From assembly GCF_010092505.1 (NCBI RefSeq), contig NZ_CP048021.1:1178001-1242000 (forward strand): a stretch of 64,000 nt of DNA. Direction: 5' to 3'. Position numbers and translations under genes: made by a program. Shown one piece after another: positions 45,226-55,128 of the stretch. Below the pieces are notes generated by a model. It was not told the DNA's origin and ran no database searches. It saw only the letters and a program-made list of their open reading frames with translations. The number at the start of each line of letters is the position of its first letter. The first letter of the stretch is position 1. This DNA comes from Virgibacillus sp. MSP4-1 (GTDB taxonomy: Bacteria > Bacillota > Bacilli > Bacillales > Alkalibacillaceae).

Positions 45226-46310
45226 TCCATCACCTCGTTCATAAAGCTAGTTAATTCTGTGAATAATCGTTGTTCATCAATCGTGCATATTTGGGGTTCT
45301 CCCACTTCTTTTAATAAAACCATGCGAATTTGACCCTTTTGATTCTTCTTATCAAGTTTCATTCGATCCAGTAAGGAGGAAACTTGCAGCTCTTTACAAA
45401 TGTCTAAAGGATATCGAAGCTGTTCTAACCAGGTTTTAAAGTTCTGATATGAAAAAGATAAGGATAAATAGCTCTGACTTACCCGAAGAGCAAATAACAT
45501 ACCTATAGCTACCGCCTCTCCATGGGTAATGGCACCATATCCCGCTTCTGCTTCAATTGCGTGGCCAAGTGTATGTCCAAAATTCAAATAGCTCCTGACT
45601 CCCTTTTCCTGTTCATCTTCCTCCACAATATGAGCTTTGATCTTAATTCCGTTGTAAAGGGCTTCCTCTAAAACAGATGGTCGGATGTTCTCCAGCGTTT
45701 GTACCTCATCCATTAGTTGGTTAAGCATCGTTTTATCCGCTATCAGTCCGTGCTTGACTACCTCAGCAAAGCCTGACCTTTTCTCAACAGCAGATAGAGT
45801 CCTTAACGTTGACAGATCATAAACCACGGCCTTAGGTGCGTGAAAGGCTCCAATTAAATTTTTTCCCAGGGGATGGTTGATACCTGTCTTCCCACCGACA
45901 CTGCTGTCATGAGCGAGAATCGTGGTCGGCACCTGGATATAGTCAATTCCCCGCATAAAGGTGGCAGCTGTGAAGCCAGCCAAGTCGCCAATAACTCCGC
46001 CACCTAATGCAACAATAAGCGAATGACGATCCAGACCTTTTTGAATGGCATACGTTTGCAGTTGTTCAAAAACATTCAATTGCTTAGACTTTTCCCCGGC
46101 CGCTATCGTATAGGAATAAAGCTGGTCTGTTTCCATTTGCAGTGCCTCTTCTGCGTCTTTTAAGTAGCCCAACTGCTCCACCTGACTATCCGTGATGATT
46201 AATATTTTGTCATAAGACTTGGGTAAATATTTTGACAGTTCAAAGCGCAAGTCCGGACCTATATAGACGTTATAGGCCCCTTGACCGGCATTGATTTGTA
46301 ATGTTTTCAT
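45222..46310 (-). CDS. aroB: 3-dehydroquinate synthase
   Basis: A 362-residue NAD- and Zn-dependent enzyme that cyclises DAHP to 3-dehydroquinate. It has GGGVIGDLAGFTAATFMRGI, TTILAHDSSVGGKTGIN, the HGLIAD segment, and the zinc ligands in LNFGHTLGHAIE and THGEAVAIGM. It starts one base before the aroC stop and shares its own stop with the aroH start, so aroC-aroB-aroH translate as a unit. Confidence 0.97.
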   Translation of the reverse strand: MKTLQINAGQGAYNVYIGPDLRFELSKYLPKSYDKILIITDSQVEQLGYLKDAEEALQMETDQLYSYTIAAGEKSKQLNVFEQLQTYAIQKGLDRHSLIVALGGGVIGDLAGFTAATFMRGIDYIQVPTTILAHDSSVGGKTGINHPLGKNLIGAFHAPKAVVYDLSTLRTLSAVEKRSGFAEVVKHGLIADKTMLNQLMDEVQTLENIRPSVLEEALYNGIKIKAHIVEEDEQEKGVRSYLNFGHTLGHAIEAEAGYGAITHGEAVAIGMLFALRVSQSYLSLSFSYQNFKTWLEQLRYPLDICKELQVSSLLDRMKLDKKNQKGQIRMVLLKEVGEPQICTIDEQRLFTELTSFMNEVME

Positions 46311-47474
46311 CTAAAAACCCCTTATTTCTTCACGATAATCCTCAATCGCCTGTTTTAATTTCGGGAATTGGTCATGCGGAAACTGCTCCAGCAGGGTTCG
46401 CGCAACCTCCCAGGCCACTACATGCTCCATCACAACGGAAGCAGCAGGTACCGCGCATGAATCGGATCGTTCTATACTGGCTTTAAAAGGCTCTTTGGTT
46501 TCAATATCTACACTTTGCAGTGGTTTATAAAGGGTTGGAATAGGTTTCATGACTCCGCGAACAACGATTGGCATTCCGGTTGTCATTCCACCTTCAAATC
46601 CACCTAATCGATTGGTTCGGCGATAATATCCTTTTTCCTCACTCCATAGAATTTCATCGTGAACTTCACTTCCATTTTTCCGGGCCGCTTCAAAACCAAT
46701 GCCAAATTCTACTCCTTTAAATGCATTTATGCTGGTCACCCCGCCAGCAATACGAGAATCCAGCTTCCGGTCATAATGAACATAGGAACCTACTCCTGCA
46801 GGCATCCCTTCTACGACGACCTCACAGACACCACCTATAGAATCTCCGTCTTTTTTGGCCTGATCAATTGCATTCTTCATCGACTCTTCAACATTGGGAT
46901 CTAATGTCCGAACTGGAGATTCTTCTGAAACTTCGGCTTTCTTCTGAATCGATAAATCCACATCATCGGCGCGTATTCCGGCGATTTCTTTTACGTAGCC
47001 AACCACATCGATGCCCAGTTCCTTTAAAATCTTTTTGGCCAGACTTCCGGCAGCTACCCTTGCTGCAGTTTCTCTGGCGGATGAACGCTCGAGAACATTT
47101 CTCATATCCCTGTGCCCGTACTTCAACGCCCCATTTAGATCTGCATGTCCGGGACGGGGTCTCGAAATTTGTCTTTTAATTTTCTGGGTATCCTCTATAG
47201 GATCTTCTCCCATAATGTTTTCCCAGTGTTTAAAGTCGTCATTTTCCACGACAAACGTGATTGGGGATCCCAATGTATAGCCATGGCGTACACCACTTTT
47301 AATTTCAACCAGATCTTTTTCTATTTTCATCCGTCTGCCACGGCCGTGACCCTTTTGCCGTCTCAATAAAGATTCACTAATATCACTTGATAAAAGAGGT
47401 AAATTTGCCGGAACTCCTTCAACGATTGTCGTTAATTGTTTTCCATGTGATTCTCCTGCCGTTAAATAACGCAA
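46311..47474 (-). CDS. aroC: Chorismate synthase
   Basis: A 387-residue FMN-dependent enzyme (AroF in B. subtilis) that makes chorismate from EPSP. Signatures are GESHGK (7-12), [52 protein letters not shown] and [13 protein letters not shown]. The start is TTG with GGAGGG eight bases ahead, fixed by alignment to the conserved N-terminus. It is the first gene of the aromatic operon. Confidence 0.96.
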   Translation of the reverse strand: MRYLTAGESHGKQLTTIVEGVPANLPLLSSDISESLLRRQKGHGRGRRMKIEKDLVEIKSGVRHGYTLGSPITFVVENDDFKHWENIMGEDPIEDTQKIKRQISRPRPGHADLNGALKYGHRDMRNVLERSSARETAARVAAGSLAKKILKELGIDVVGYVKEIAGIRADDVDLSIQKKAEVSEESPVRTLDPNVEESMKNAIDQAKKDGDSIGGVCEVVVEGMPAGVGSYVHYDRKLDSRIAGGVTSINAFKGVEFGIGFEAARKNGSEVHDEILWSEEKGYYRRTNRLGGFEGGMTTGMPIVVRGVMKPIPTLYKPLQSVDIETKEPFKASIERSDSCAVPAASVVMEHVVAWEVARTLLEQFPHDQFPKLKQAIEDYREEIRGF

Positions 47475-47589
47475 AATAAACCCTCCAATATTTATGTATA
47501 CGTCTGTATTTTTATTACTATATCATACACAACCTGATTTGTGTTTGCATACTGCAGATATTTTTACAAAAATCAAAATTTATTATATA

Positions 47590-47620
47590 TAAAAAACACT
47601 TGAAGCTTATTCAAGTGTTT
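47590..47620 (-). terminator. Terminator of cheR
   Basis: A 10-bp stem (AAACACTTGA, 47611-47620 on the minus strand, with 47594-47603) and UUUUUUAUAU tail. The last cheR codons and its stop lie in the stem. Confidence 0.88.
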
Positions 47621-48401
47621 TTTCTTTCGCGTTTTGTTTTTCATAAAAAAAGGTATCCACGGTTTGGAACTGATATTGTTTCGGGTTGAAAATTTGTTCG
47701 GTGCTACCCACAAATAGAATCCCATCGTCATCGAGGGAGTGACTGAATCCCTGATAGATTTCCTCTTTTGCTCCATCTGTAAAGTAAATAAGTACATTCC
47801 TGCATACTATTAAATCGTATCCCCGTTCATAAGTATCCTTAAGTAAATTATGTTTCTTAAAGGTGATAGCCTTCTTAAGATTAGCATCAACGGTATAGAT
47901 GCCGTCGTTTTCCTGAAAATACTTACGCTTCAAGTCTTCTGGGACCTCTTTTAGTGATTTCCCGGGATATACTCCATTTCGAGCCGCCTGCAGAGCATTT
48001 TCATCTATATCGGTTGCCACAATCTCAACATTGGATAACGAGAGATGCTGATTCATAATCATAGCAATGGTGTATGGTTCTTCTCCAGTAGAACAGGCCG
48101 CACTCCATATTTTTAAATGCTTTTTTCTGGTTAAGAGCTTTGGAATAATCGTTTGGTTAAGTACATCCCATCGTTTTTTGTTGCGGAAAAACTCAGATAC
48201 ATTGATGGTAATTCGATTTAAGAACTCGTGATAATATTCCTTATTATTAATAAGAAGATTATAATAATCATCAAACGACTGACAGCCCCGTTTTTCTCTA
48301 AGCGATGTCAGACGACGTTTCATCTGCTTTTCTTTATATAAAGACAGGTTTATACCCGTCCTTTTATGGATGCGTTCTGTAAATTGTTCATAATCCCCCA
48401 T
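47607..48401 (-). CDS. cheR: Chemotaxis MCP methyltransferase CheR
   Basis: A 264-residue enzyme that methylates glutamates of chemoreceptors with SAM. N-terminal four-helix domain (about 1-75, YKEKQMKRRLTSLREKRG) and C-terminal methylase with WSAACSTGEEPYTIAM, VATDIDENALQAARNGVY and YDLIVCRNVLIYF. The start, eight codons inside the longest frame, has GGGGAAGG directly ahead. Found here without other che genes, as in B. subtilis where it also lies between ndk and aroC (aroF). Confidence 0.95.
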   Translation of the reverse strand: MGDYEQFTERIHKRTGINLSLYKEKQMKRRLTSLREKRGCQSFDDYYNLLINNKEYYHEFLNRITINVSEFFRNKKRWDVLNQTIIPKLLTRKKHLKIWSAACSTGEEPYTIAMIMNQHLSLSNVEIVATDIDENALQAARNGVYPGKSLKEVPEDLKRKYFQENDGIYTVDANLKKAITFKKHNLLKDTYERGYDLIVCRNVLIYFTDGAKEEIYQGFSHSLDDDGILFVGSTEQIFNPKQYQFQTVDTFFYEKQNAKEKTLE

Positions 48402-48436
48402 GGTCCTTCCCCTTCTATAAATCATTATATATGAAA

Positions 48437-48460
48437 GAAGGCCAGTGAAGTACTGGCCTG
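48437..48460 (-). terminator. Terminator of ndk
   Basis: Stem AGGCCAGT...ACTGGCCT (48452-48459 with 48439-48446 on the minus strand) and a UCUUUC tail, just after the ndk stop. Confidence 0.8.
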
Positions 48461-48467
48461 TTTTATA

Positions 48468-48914
48468 CTAGTAAATCCACTTTTGGTCATCTTTTGTAAA
48501 GGATAATAGATCATCCTGGTTAAAGAACAAATTCATTTCTCTTTCTGCACTTTCAGGTGAATCTGAACCGTGAATCACATTTTTGCCTACGGTTAGTCCA
48601 AAATCTCCTCGAATTGTACCCGGAGCAGCTTCCTGAGGCTTTGTTTTCCCCATCATTTGGCGGGCTGTTGCAATGACATTTTCACCCTCCCATACCATGG
48701 CAAAAACAGGACCTGAAGTAATAAAATCAACAAGTTCGCCAAAAAATGGTTTATCCTTGTGTTCACCGTAATGTTCTTCAGCAAGCTCGTTGGATATTTG
48801 CATAAACTTTGCAGCTGATAATTGAAACCCTTTCTTTTCAAATCTTGTTACAATTTCTCCGACAAGGTTTCTTTGCACTCCATCTGGTTTAATCATTAGA
48901 AATGTTTTTTCCAT
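48468..48914 (-). CDS. ndk: Nucleoside diphosphate kinase
   Basis: A 148-residue enzyme that balances NTP pools by phosphate transfer through a histidine. The catalytic His115 lies in [16 protein letters not shown], and the N-terminal [17 protein letters not shown] is typical. Normal length. Flanked by terminators, so it can be monocistronic. The RBS AAAGAGGTG precedes the ATG. Confidence 0.98.
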   Translation of the reverse strand: MEKTFLMIKPDGVQRNLVGEIVTRFEKKGFQLSAAKFMQISNELAEEHYGEHKDKPFFGELVDFITSGPVFAMVWEGENVIATARQMMGKTKPQEAAPGTIRGDFGLTVGKNVIHGSDSPESAEREMNLFFNQDDLLSFTKDDQKWIY

Positions 48915-48998
48915 CTTTACACCTCTTTTTATAGTAGATTGTGAAAACGCTTCAAGCTTCTAAAAGTTTAACAAATTTTGTGTTTTTTGACAATTCTT

Positions 48999-49976
48999 TT
49001 AATAGCTTCTCTTGCCAATATATTTCGCGATGTCCATCAACGCCTTCTTTGCCTTGGATTGTGGCAAAACTTCCAACTGTTTATAGGCTTTTTGTAAATA
49101 GAGTTCACTTACGCGAAATGACTTTTCAATAACATCAGATTGCTTGATTTCCTCTACTATGTCAGCAAGGTCCTTACTTACCACAGCCTGTCCACGGGAT
49201 TGTTCAAAGCTGCTGGCCAACCTTTGCTTAAAAGAAGTGTCTTCTAATTTATATAAAACGGGTAACGTAATATTCCCCTGAAACAAATCACTTCCAGCCG
49301 GCTTACCCAGCTTTTCTGGTGTTGCGGTGAAGTCTAAAATATCATCAATGATTTGATACGACATTCCAATAAAATAGCCGTACTTAGCCAAGGCCTTTTG
49401 ATAGTCCGCCGGTGCTTCGGAAACAATCGCTCCCAAATGACAGCTGCTTGCAATAAGAAGTGCTGTTTTTCGTTTTATACGTCTTAAATAATTTCTAAAG
49501 TTCTGTTCCAGATTGTATTGGTCCCTTAACTGTTCGATTTCCCCTTGCGCAAGTTCAACAATGGTATTGGAGAGAATCTGATGCGCTTTCGGGTTTTCAA
49601 TAACAGACAGGATTTCAAGGGCCCTGGCAAACATATAGTCTCCCGTATACATGGAAACACGGTTATCCCATTTAGCATTAATGGTTTCATGGCCTCTTCG
49701 TAATTCCGCATCATCAATCACATCATCGTGCACCAAAGAAGCCATATGCATCAATTCAAATGAAGAAGCGACATGTTTAATTTTTTCCAAATCGTAATGA
49801 CCAAACTGTGCAGCCAGCAAAACAAAAACAGGTCGAATTCGTTTTCCGCCTGCTTTCAATAATTGAGTAGATGCTGCCCGCAATACAGGATGATCTGCTT
49901 TAACTGTATATAATAATTCCGACTCAATAATATCTAAATCATGATTTAAAAATTTATAAGATAAAGGTAGTTTCAT
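48999..49976 (-). CDS. hepT: Heptaprenyl diphosphate synthase component II (catalytic)
   Basis: A 325-residue trans-prenyltransferase that extends FPP to heptaprenyl diphosphate, the side chain of menaquinone-7, with HepS. The first aspartate-rich motif DDVIDDAELRRG and the second DDILDFTA are present, as are GGKRIRP and KLGKPAGSDL. The start follows AGGTG by six bases; a GTG three codons earlier overlaps that site. Part of hepS-menG-hepT. Confidence 0.96.
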   Translation of the reverse strand: MKLPLSYKFLNHDLDIIESELLYTVKADHPVLRAASTQLLKAGGKRIRPVFVLLAAQFGHYDLEKIKHVASSFELMHMASLVHDDVIDDAELRRGHETINAKWDNRVSMYTGDYMFARALEILSVIENPKAHQILSNTIVELAQGEIEQLRDQYNLEQNFRNYLRRIKRKTALLIASSCHLGAIVSEAPADYQKALAKYGYFIGMSYQIIDDILDFTATPEKLGKPAGSDLFQGNITLPVLYKLEDTSFKQRLASSFEQSRGQAVVSKDLADIVEEIKQSDVIEKSFRVSELYLQKAYKQLEVLPQSKAKKALMDIAKYIGKRSY

Positions 49977-50004
49977 ATGTTTCACCTATATTTCAAATAT
50001 CTGA

Positions 50005-50718
50005 TCATTTTTCCGGCTTTATTCCCAGATGCATGGCTGCAACACCGCCAGTATAACTTTTTATCTGAACATCCGTCAATCCAGCTTCTAAAAACAACGC
50101 TTTAAGTGCCTTTCGATTCGGGAAGTCTTTTGCTGATTCATGCAGCCAGGCATATTCATTATAACTTTTGGCAAAGATTTTTCCGAATAGGGGCATTACA
50201 AATTTAAAATAGAAATAATATAATTGCCTGTATACGGGAATGGTTGGTTGTGAGGTTTCTAAACAGACCACTTTTCCTCCTGGTTTAACCACCCTGGTCA
50301 TTTCTTTTAGTACATGAAGATAGTCTGGGACATTCCGTAAGCCAAATCCAATGGTCACATAATCAAAGGAATTGTCTTCAAACGGAAGATTCATTGCATC
50401 CCCATGCTTAAAAGAAATTTGAGGAAGGGGTTCCTGGTCTAATTTAGTTTGAGCGATGGAAAGCATGTTCCTGCTAAAATCGAGACCGGTCACCTGGCCA
50501 CTCTTCCCAACAACTTCTCCAAGTGCAAACGTCCAATCTCCTGTTCCACAGCAAACATCTAATGCCTTCTCCCCTGGCTTGACTTTCATTCGTTTCATGA
50601 CATCTTTTCGCCAGGCTTTATGCCGCTGAAAAGAAATGACAGAGTTCATCACGTCATATTTATCATAAATCTTTTCAAATACATGGTGAACTTTCTCTGC
50701 TTTTGAGCGCTGATCCAT
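50005..50718 (-). CDS. menG: Demethylmenaquinone methyltransferase
   Basis: A 237-residue SAM-dependent C-methyltransferase (also called ubiE/menH) performing the last step of menaquinone synthesis. Signatures: [35 protein letters not shown] (SAM loop), [19 protein letters not shown], and a C-terminal [14 protein letters not shown]. It lies between hepS and hepT, four bases downstream of hepS, so that prenylation and methylation enzymes are made together. Confidence 0.97.
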   Translation of the reverse strand: MDQRSKAEKVHHVFEKIYDKYDVMNSVISFQRHKAWRKDVMKRMKVKPGEKALDVCCGTGDWTFALGEVVGKSGQVTGLDFSRNMLSIAQTKLDQEPLPQISFKHGDAMNLPFEDNSFDYVTIGFGLRNVPDYLHVLKEMTRVVKPGGKVVCLETSQPTIPVYRQLYYFYFKFVMPLFGKIFAKSYNEYAWLHESAKDFPNRKALKALFLEAGLTDVQIKSYTGGVAAMHLGIKPEK

Positions 50719-50722
50719 TTTC

Positions 50723-51508
50723 TTATCCTTCCTCCAATAAGATTCCCTGTTTCTGTGAAATTCTTCTCAATTCATTCATTAAATACTTTTGTAATTCCTT
50801 AAGATGCATTGGTAACGACTGGATTAAAGATTCTAACCTGATCATAATTCCCGGGATCATGTTTTCCACCATCCGAATAACATCATCTTCATTATTACTT
50901 TGGCTGAGCAAGGTTATCACAGCTGACTTCTGTTCCTGACTGTAAGTTTTCAGCTCCAGAAATAAGCGCTTCATAAGGAGCCAGTTTTTTATAACATCAT
51001 GGTTTTCCGACATTTTAAAGTATTCAGCTACATGTATCAAGATAGCTGATTCGACTTCTTTCATCTCTTCTATCAGATGCTCAATGGAATGGATATCACT
51101 GTGATAAATCATCATTTTTCTTTCATTTATCGTACGAATGGCACCAGCAATCACTTCAATTAATTCTATATATTCCACACGGGATAAATTGTGGTAGAAT
51201 TTTCCACTTAAAAGGTCACCCACCAAAACATTCATCTGTTTTTGCTGATTTATCTGATCATGTTTATAGGAATGGATGGATACAAAATCATGAATGTCCA
51301 GTGCTGTCTGTACATACATAATTGCCTGAATGATCTGCTCTTTTTCCTTGCGGGCGAGGTTATCTGAATAGTTCAGAATAGTGTCCAAAAATAAAATCTT
51401 ATCTTCAGAAAGAACAGGCTCCCTTTTTATGTCTCCAAATTTCTCATCAGAAAATTGGATGATATGATCTTTTATTTTCTGTATTAATTTGGGATCCAAA
51501 TCAATCAC
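50723..51508 (-). CDS. hepS: Heptaprenyl diphosphate synthase component I
   Basis: A 261-residue all-helical, non-catalytic subunit that forms the heterodimer with HepT. This gene matches HepS in position and in blocks such as [20 protein letters not shown] and [41 protein letters not shown] type. The aspartate-rich motifs are absent, as expected. First of the three-gene prenyl/menaquinone cluster following mtrB. Confidence 0.92.
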   Translation of the reverse strand: MIDLDPKLIQKIKDHIIQFSDEKFGDIKREPVLSEDKILFLDTILNYSDNLARKEKEQIIQAIMYVQTALDIHDFVSIHSYKHDQINQQKQMNVLVGDLLSGKFYHNLSRVEYIELIEVIAGAIRTINERKMMIYHSDIHSIEHLIEEMKEVESAILIHVAEYFKMSENHDVIKNWLLMKRLFLELKTYSQEQKSAVITLLSQSNNEDDVIRMVENMIPGIMIRLESLIQSLPMHLKELQKYLMNELRRISQKQGILLEEG

Positions 51509-51556
51509 CTTGACCCTTTCTCACAGAACCCACTTCAAAAATCTTACATGACTTGA

Positions 51557-51796
51557 TTAAATATCCTGATTTTCTTCCGTATGTATTTCACCATGGCTGG
51601 TTTGAATGACGGCTTTGCCCCGAACTTTAACAGCTGAAGTGTGTTCGGTAAACTGAGCAATCATTACTTCTCCTCTATCTAACTTCTCGGAATGATGAAA
51701 ACGGGTATCTGTACCTCTTGTTAGTCCATTTACGTTTACACCATCTTCTAAAGCCTTTATAACGAAAAAATCCGAACCAGAAGAACTTGTACTCAT
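51557..51796 (-). CDS. mtrB: Tryptophan RNA-binding attenuation protein TRAP
   Basis: A 79-residue protein that forms an 11-mer ring which, with bound tryptophan, wraps trp leader RNA containing (G/U)AG triplets. The sequence is close to B. subtilis Mtr[41 protein letters not shown] and [11 protein letters not shown], retaining the RNA-contacting Lys and the Lys-x-Arg pair in VKVRG. RBS AGGAGG is eleven bases ahead. Usually preceded by folE in B. subtilis; here hbs and its terminator come directly before. Confidence 0.96.
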   Translation of the reverse strand: MSTSSSGSDFFVIKALEDGVNVNGLTRGTDTRFHHSEKLDRGEVMIAQFTEHTSAVKVRGKAVIQTSHGEIHTEENQDI

Positions 51797-51839
51797 CTTA
51801 TGCAGTTCCTCCTCATAAACTTTTTAAGGTACGTTCATA

Positions 51840-51882
51840 TTTTAACATTATCATTCCCTATAATCTATTGAAAAATGTTAAA
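51840..51882. repeat. Inverted repeat upstream of mtrB
   Basis: TTTTAACATT (51840-51849) and AATGTTAAAA (51873-51882) are 23 bp apart in the mtrB promoter region. It may be an operator or incidental in AT-rich DNA. Confidence 0.4.
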
Positions 51883-51891
51883 AAGGAGCAT

Positions 51892-51927
51892 AAAAAAAAA
51901 GAGGGTTTGAAGACCCTCTTTTTTTAC
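51892..51927. terminator. Terminator of hbs
   Basis: A 9-bp stem (AAAGAGGGT, 51898-51906, with ACCCTCTTT, 51913-51921) flanked by nine A and seven T, so it can act on both strands. Lies between hbs and mtrB. Confidence 0.9.
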
Positions 51928-51942
51928 AGCCCTATGTATAGC

Positions 51943-52215
51943 TTATTTCACAGCATCCTTAAGGGCTTTACCAGGTTTGAATGCAGGTACTTTGCTGGCT
52001 GGAATTTCAATCTCATCACCAGTTTGTGGATTACGTCCTTTACGAGCCGCACGCTCGCGAACCTCAAAGTTACCAAACCCGATAAGCTGGACTTTATCTC
52101 CGTCAGTTAAGGAATCAGTAATGGATTCAAATACTGCATCTACAGCCTGAGCTGCATCCTTTTTAGAAAGATCGCCTTTTTCAGCAACTGCATTTACGAG
52201 TTCTGTTTTATTCAT
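51943..52215 (-). CDS. hbs: HU-type nucleoid protein HBsu
   Basis: A 90-residue histone-like DNA-bending protein, essential in B. subtilis. It contains the N-terminal helical dimer part [40 protein letters not shown] (DNA arm) and [15 protein letters not shown]. The longest frame starts at a GTG three codons earlier, which overlaps the GGAGGAGGTG ribosome site, so the ATG is the start. It has a long leader and two tandem promoters. Confidence 0.97.
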   Translation of the reverse strand: MNKTELVNAVAEKGDLSKKDAAQAVDAVFESITDSLTDGDKVQLIGFGNFEVRERAARKGRNPQTGDEIEIPASKVPAFKPGKALKDAVK

Positions 52216-52347
52216 ATCTTTCACCTCCTCCCAAATGCAAACAATCGAATGAGCGTAAAAGGAATTTTAAAATTCCAATTATCCCATTTGTTAACAATTT
52301 TCATACATTTTATACATGTAAGTCATTCAAAAGTGATGACAAGCCTT

Positions 52348-52376
52348 ATCATAACCGAATTTTCGAGGAATTTCAA
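52348..52376 (-). promoter_or_regulatory. SigA promoter of hbs, proximal
   Basis: Minus strand TTGAAA (52371-52376), 17-bp spacer, TATGAT (52348-52353). Predicted transcript has a leader of about 125 nt that includes the palindrome GGAATTTTAAAATTCC at 52261-52276. Confidence 0.7.
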
Positions 52377-52446
52377 TAAAATCAGGCAAAATTCTTCTGT
52401 ATTTGATGGATTTTCCTATCAAAATCCGGTATGTAAGATTACTTGC

Positions 52447-52476
52447 ATCTTACCATAATTCGCCAGGGCCTTTCAA
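52447..52476 (-). promoter_or_regulatory. SigA-like promoter of hbs, distal
   Basis: Minus strand TTGAAA (52471-52476), 18-bp spacer, TAAGAT (52447-52452). B. subtilis hbs also has more than one promoter. The rest of the 375-bp gene-free stretch (52225-52599) shows only these promoters and the spoIVA terminator. Confidence 0.5.
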
Positions 52477-52570
52477 TAGCAAAACCGCATTCTCATGCGA
52501 TTTCCAACGATTCTTATGTATCTAGCAAAATATAAATCAGGGTTATAGTCTTTTTCTTAAGAATAAAAAT

Positions 52571-52600
52571 AAAAAAAGCGGCATTTTCTGCCGCTTTTTT
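52571..52600. terminator. Terminator of spoIVA
   Basis: GCGGCA (52578-52583) pairs with TGCCGC (52589-52594), with A and T runs on both sides, so it is bidirectional in form. The spoIVA stop codon adjoins it. Confidence 0.9.
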
Positions 52601-54078
52601 TATAATATGATTGCTATTAAGCCACCGCTGCCCTCATTGATAATCCTTTCGAGGGTTTCTTTAAGTTTGTATCTTGCATTTTCCGGCATGAGAGAAAGCT
52701 TAGCCTGAATCCCTTCTCTGACAATTGAGCTTAACGATCTGCCGAAAATATCAGACTTCCAGATTGATAAAGGATCTTCTTCAAAGTCCTGCATTAAGTA
52801 TCTGACAAGCTCTTCACTTTGCTTTTCAGTACCGATAATCGGTGCAAACTCAGACTCAACATCCACCTTCACCATATGAATAGAAGGTGCTACAGCTTTC
52901 AATCTGACGCCATACCTTGAACCTTGTCGAATAATTTCAGGTTCATCCAGGGCCATATCTTCAAGCGTTGGTGCTGCAATCCCATAGCCTGTTTGCTTCA
53001 CCATATTTAAAGCTTCTGAGACCTGATCGTACTCGCGTTTTGCAGTAGCAAAATCCTGCATTAATTCTAACAAATGATCCTTACCTCTGATTTCAACACC
53101 GACAATTTCTTTCAGTACATGGTCATACAATTCATCAGGTGCCTGGAGATCAATTTCTGCAATGCCGTCTCCCATTTCCATCCCTGCTAATTGTGCTTGA
53201 TCTACAAAGTCATAATCATAGAAGTTTCCGACAACACGGTCCACATCGCGAAGACGTTTAATATCCTTAACAGTATCCTGAATAGCCTCTTCGTAACGCT
53301 GTTTTAACCAGTGTTCATCCTTTAACACCATTACCCAGCTAGGCAGGTTTACATTTACTTCTAATACCGGGAATTCATAAAGTGCCTCACGCAGAACATT
53401 ATAGACATCGTGTTCCCGCATATTTTCCACACTGACCGCTACTACAGGAATATCATAGTACTCTTTTAATTCTTCTCTAAGCACCTCTGTCTCCTGTGAA
53501 TGAGGATTTTGACTGTTCAGAACCATAATAAAGGGTTTTCCTACTTCCTTAAGCTCATTCACAATTTTTTCTTCAGCTTCTACATAATCATTACGGGGAA
53601 TATCCCCAATCGTTCCATCCGTTGTCACGACTACACCAATAGTCGAATGTTCCTGAATAACTTTTCTCGTTCCAATTTCAGCTGCTTCCGGAAATGGAAT
53701 AGGCTCTTCGTACCAAGGTGTATTGATCATCCTTGGGCCATTCTCGTCCTCAAAACCTTTGGCACCGTCAACCGTATACCCAACACAGTCAACGAGACGT
53801 ACATTTACGTCAAGGCCTTCATCCACATTAACAGTTACTGCCTGATTAGGTATGAATTTAGGTTCAGTTGTCATAATGGTCCGGCCGGCAGCGCTCTGTG
53901 GCAATTCATCCTGTGCTCTGGATTTTTCTCCTTCATCTTCTATATTGGGCAACACAACCAGATCCATAAATTTTTTAATGAAGGTTGATTTACCCGTGCG
54001 TACAGCTCCTACAACACCCAGATAAATATCTCCGTTCGTTCGTTTCGATATGTCCTTAAAAATATCGACTCTTTCCAA
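52600..54078 (-). CDS. spoIVA: Spore coat basement ATPase SpoIVA
   Basis: A 492-residue ATPase of the TRAFAC class that polymerises on the forespore surface as the base of the coat. The Walker A is GAVRTGKST (24-32) with Lys30; NVRLVDCVGYTVDGAKG holds the Walker B and the sensor threonine, and the C-terminal ends SGGLIAIIL, needed for membrane/SpoVM contact. I chose the TTG at 54078 because GGGAGGGGATCAC precedes it and the protein then matches B. subtilis residue for residue at the N-terminus; the frame is open 32 codons further. Driven by a SigE promoter. Confidence 0.97.
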   Translation of the reverse strand: MERVDIFKDISKRTNGDIYLGVVGAVRTGKSTFIKKFMDLVVLPNIEDEGEKSRAQDELPQSAAGRTIMTTEPKFIPNQAVTVNVDEGLDVNVRLVDCVGYTVDGAKGFEDENGPRMINTPWYEEPIPFPEAAEIGTRKVIQEHSTIGVVVTTDGTIGDIPRNDYVEAEEKIVNELKEVGKPFIMVLNSQNPHSQETEVLREELKEYYDIPVVAVSVENMREHDVYNVLREALYEFPVLEVNVNLPSWVMVLKDEHWLKQRYEEAIQDTVKDIKRLRDVDRVVGNFYDYDFVDQAQLAGMEMGDGIAEIDLQAPDELYDHVLKEIVGVEIRGKDHLLELMQDFATAKREYDQVSEALNMVKQTGYGIAAPTLEDMALDEPEIIRQGSRYGVRLKAVAPSIHMVKVDVESEFAPIIGTEKQSEELVRYLMQDFEEDPLSIWKSDIFGRSLSSIVREGIQAKLSLMPENARYKLKETLERIINEGSGGLIAIIL

Positions 54079-54151
54079 GTGATCCCCTCCCGATACGTGA
54101 ACTTCACTCCTGAAAAAATACAAAACACGAATACAATTCTTTAACACTAAG

Positions 54152-54182
54152 AGTCTATGATGTTGTCCTATCAAAATATGAC
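54152..54182 (-). promoter_or_regulatory. SigE promoter of spoIVA
   Basis: Minus strand GTCATATT (54175-54182), 15-bp spacer, CATAGACT (54152-54159), close to the SigE consensus (GNATATT, CATACANT). It is 74 bp before the TTG start and fits mother-cell expression. Confidence 0.7.
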
Positions 54183-54331
54183 TAAAACATTTAAGAAAAC
54201 GCAGGACAAAGTTATGTAATATAAAGAAACATCATGTTCTCATTTGATCAAGCGGATGGTTCTATCGCCTGAAAAAATGGCTGGCTCCGGCTGAATAATG
54301 GAAATACACGGTACACTATATTCTGATAAAC

Positions 54332-54362
54332 AAAAAAAGATACCTTTAAAAGGTATCTTTTT
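54332..54362 (-). terminator. Terminator of yphF
   Basis: A 12-bp stem (AAAGATACCTTT, 54336-54347, with AAAGGTATCTTT, 54349-54360) followed on the minus strand by seven U. It overlaps the yphF end. Confidence 0.88.
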
Positions 54363-55107
54363 ATGATTTCTTCTCATTTTTTTCGTTATCTGAAGAAGTT
54401 TGAAAAACCGGCTCTCCATCCTGTATTGTGTATGGCAGAGAATAGGCAGGTACAAATGGATAGTGATCTGTTAATAGATATCTGATGTCATCTCCTGCCT
54501 GATAATCATGTTCCTTCTCCTTCATTACATTGTATAGATCTTTTCGATAATCAATGACAAGCTGCCCATCAGTGTCCATATAAATCGGCAGATTCTGATT
54601 CGTATAAGGGCTTTTGACGAGCGGGCGCTGCTCAAGACCTAATTTTTTAATGTCTATTTTATAGACCCCCGCAGCGACTTCCTCGCCAAAAGGAGGATAA
54701 ATATGTTCATTGCGATAGATTTCCAGCTGCAAATTAATTTCCCGTAATTTTTCTGATTGGCGTAAGTCAACAATTTTTACCGTCGCCTCTGTTTCAGGAC
54801 GGATGATGACATATTGATATAAACCACCCTGCTCATACGCATTGCCCGGCGTAGTGGTTATATACCCATTCTGCTTCAATTTTTTAAAATCAACAGGATA
54901 TTTAATAAATATATCTGTATCCATGTCCCGATTCTTAATGGGTAATTGTCCGTTGTGGTCATTTTTATACTGACTCACAGCCTCCTGCACCATTTCCAAC
55001 TGCATATCATTTGGAATCTTATTCTTTTGTAATTCCTCTTCCGGGTACATACAGCCGGCAAGAAGAACGATAGCTATAAAACTTAAAACGGCCTGACTTA
55101 TTTTCAT
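54361..55107 (-). CDS. yphF: YphF, predicted lipoprotein
   Basis: A 248-residue lipoprotein with a signal peptide and lipobox LLAGC, lipidated Cys19. The rest is extracytoplasmic: residues about 35-75 (EAVSQYKNDHNGQLPIKNRD) and 115-150 repeat a similar motif of helix plus DxxxPIKxxD/IYPPF, perhaps a duplicated domain. It matches B. subtilis YphF, of unknown function. Follows yphE after 21 bp. Confidence 0.88.
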   Translation of the reverse strand: MKISQAVLSFIAIVLLAGCMYPEEELQKNKIPNDMQLEMVQEAVSQYKNDHNGQLPIKNRDMDTDIFIKYPVDFKKLKQNGYITTTPGNAYEQGGLYQYVIIRPETEATVKIVDLRQSEKLREINLQLEIYRNEHIYPPFGEEVAAGVYKIDIKKLGLEQRPLVKSPYTNQNLPIYMDTDGQLVIDYRKDLYNVMKEKEHDYQAGDDIRYLLTDHYPFVPAYSLPYTIQDGEPVFQTSSDNEKNEKKS

Positions 55108-55128
55108 ATGAAATTCCCCCGTTTATCT

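Noticed and set aside
53500-53988. 162-codon plus-strand open frame
   Set aside because: It lies wholly opposite spoIVA, which is strongly conserved, and shows no ribosome site or protein family character.
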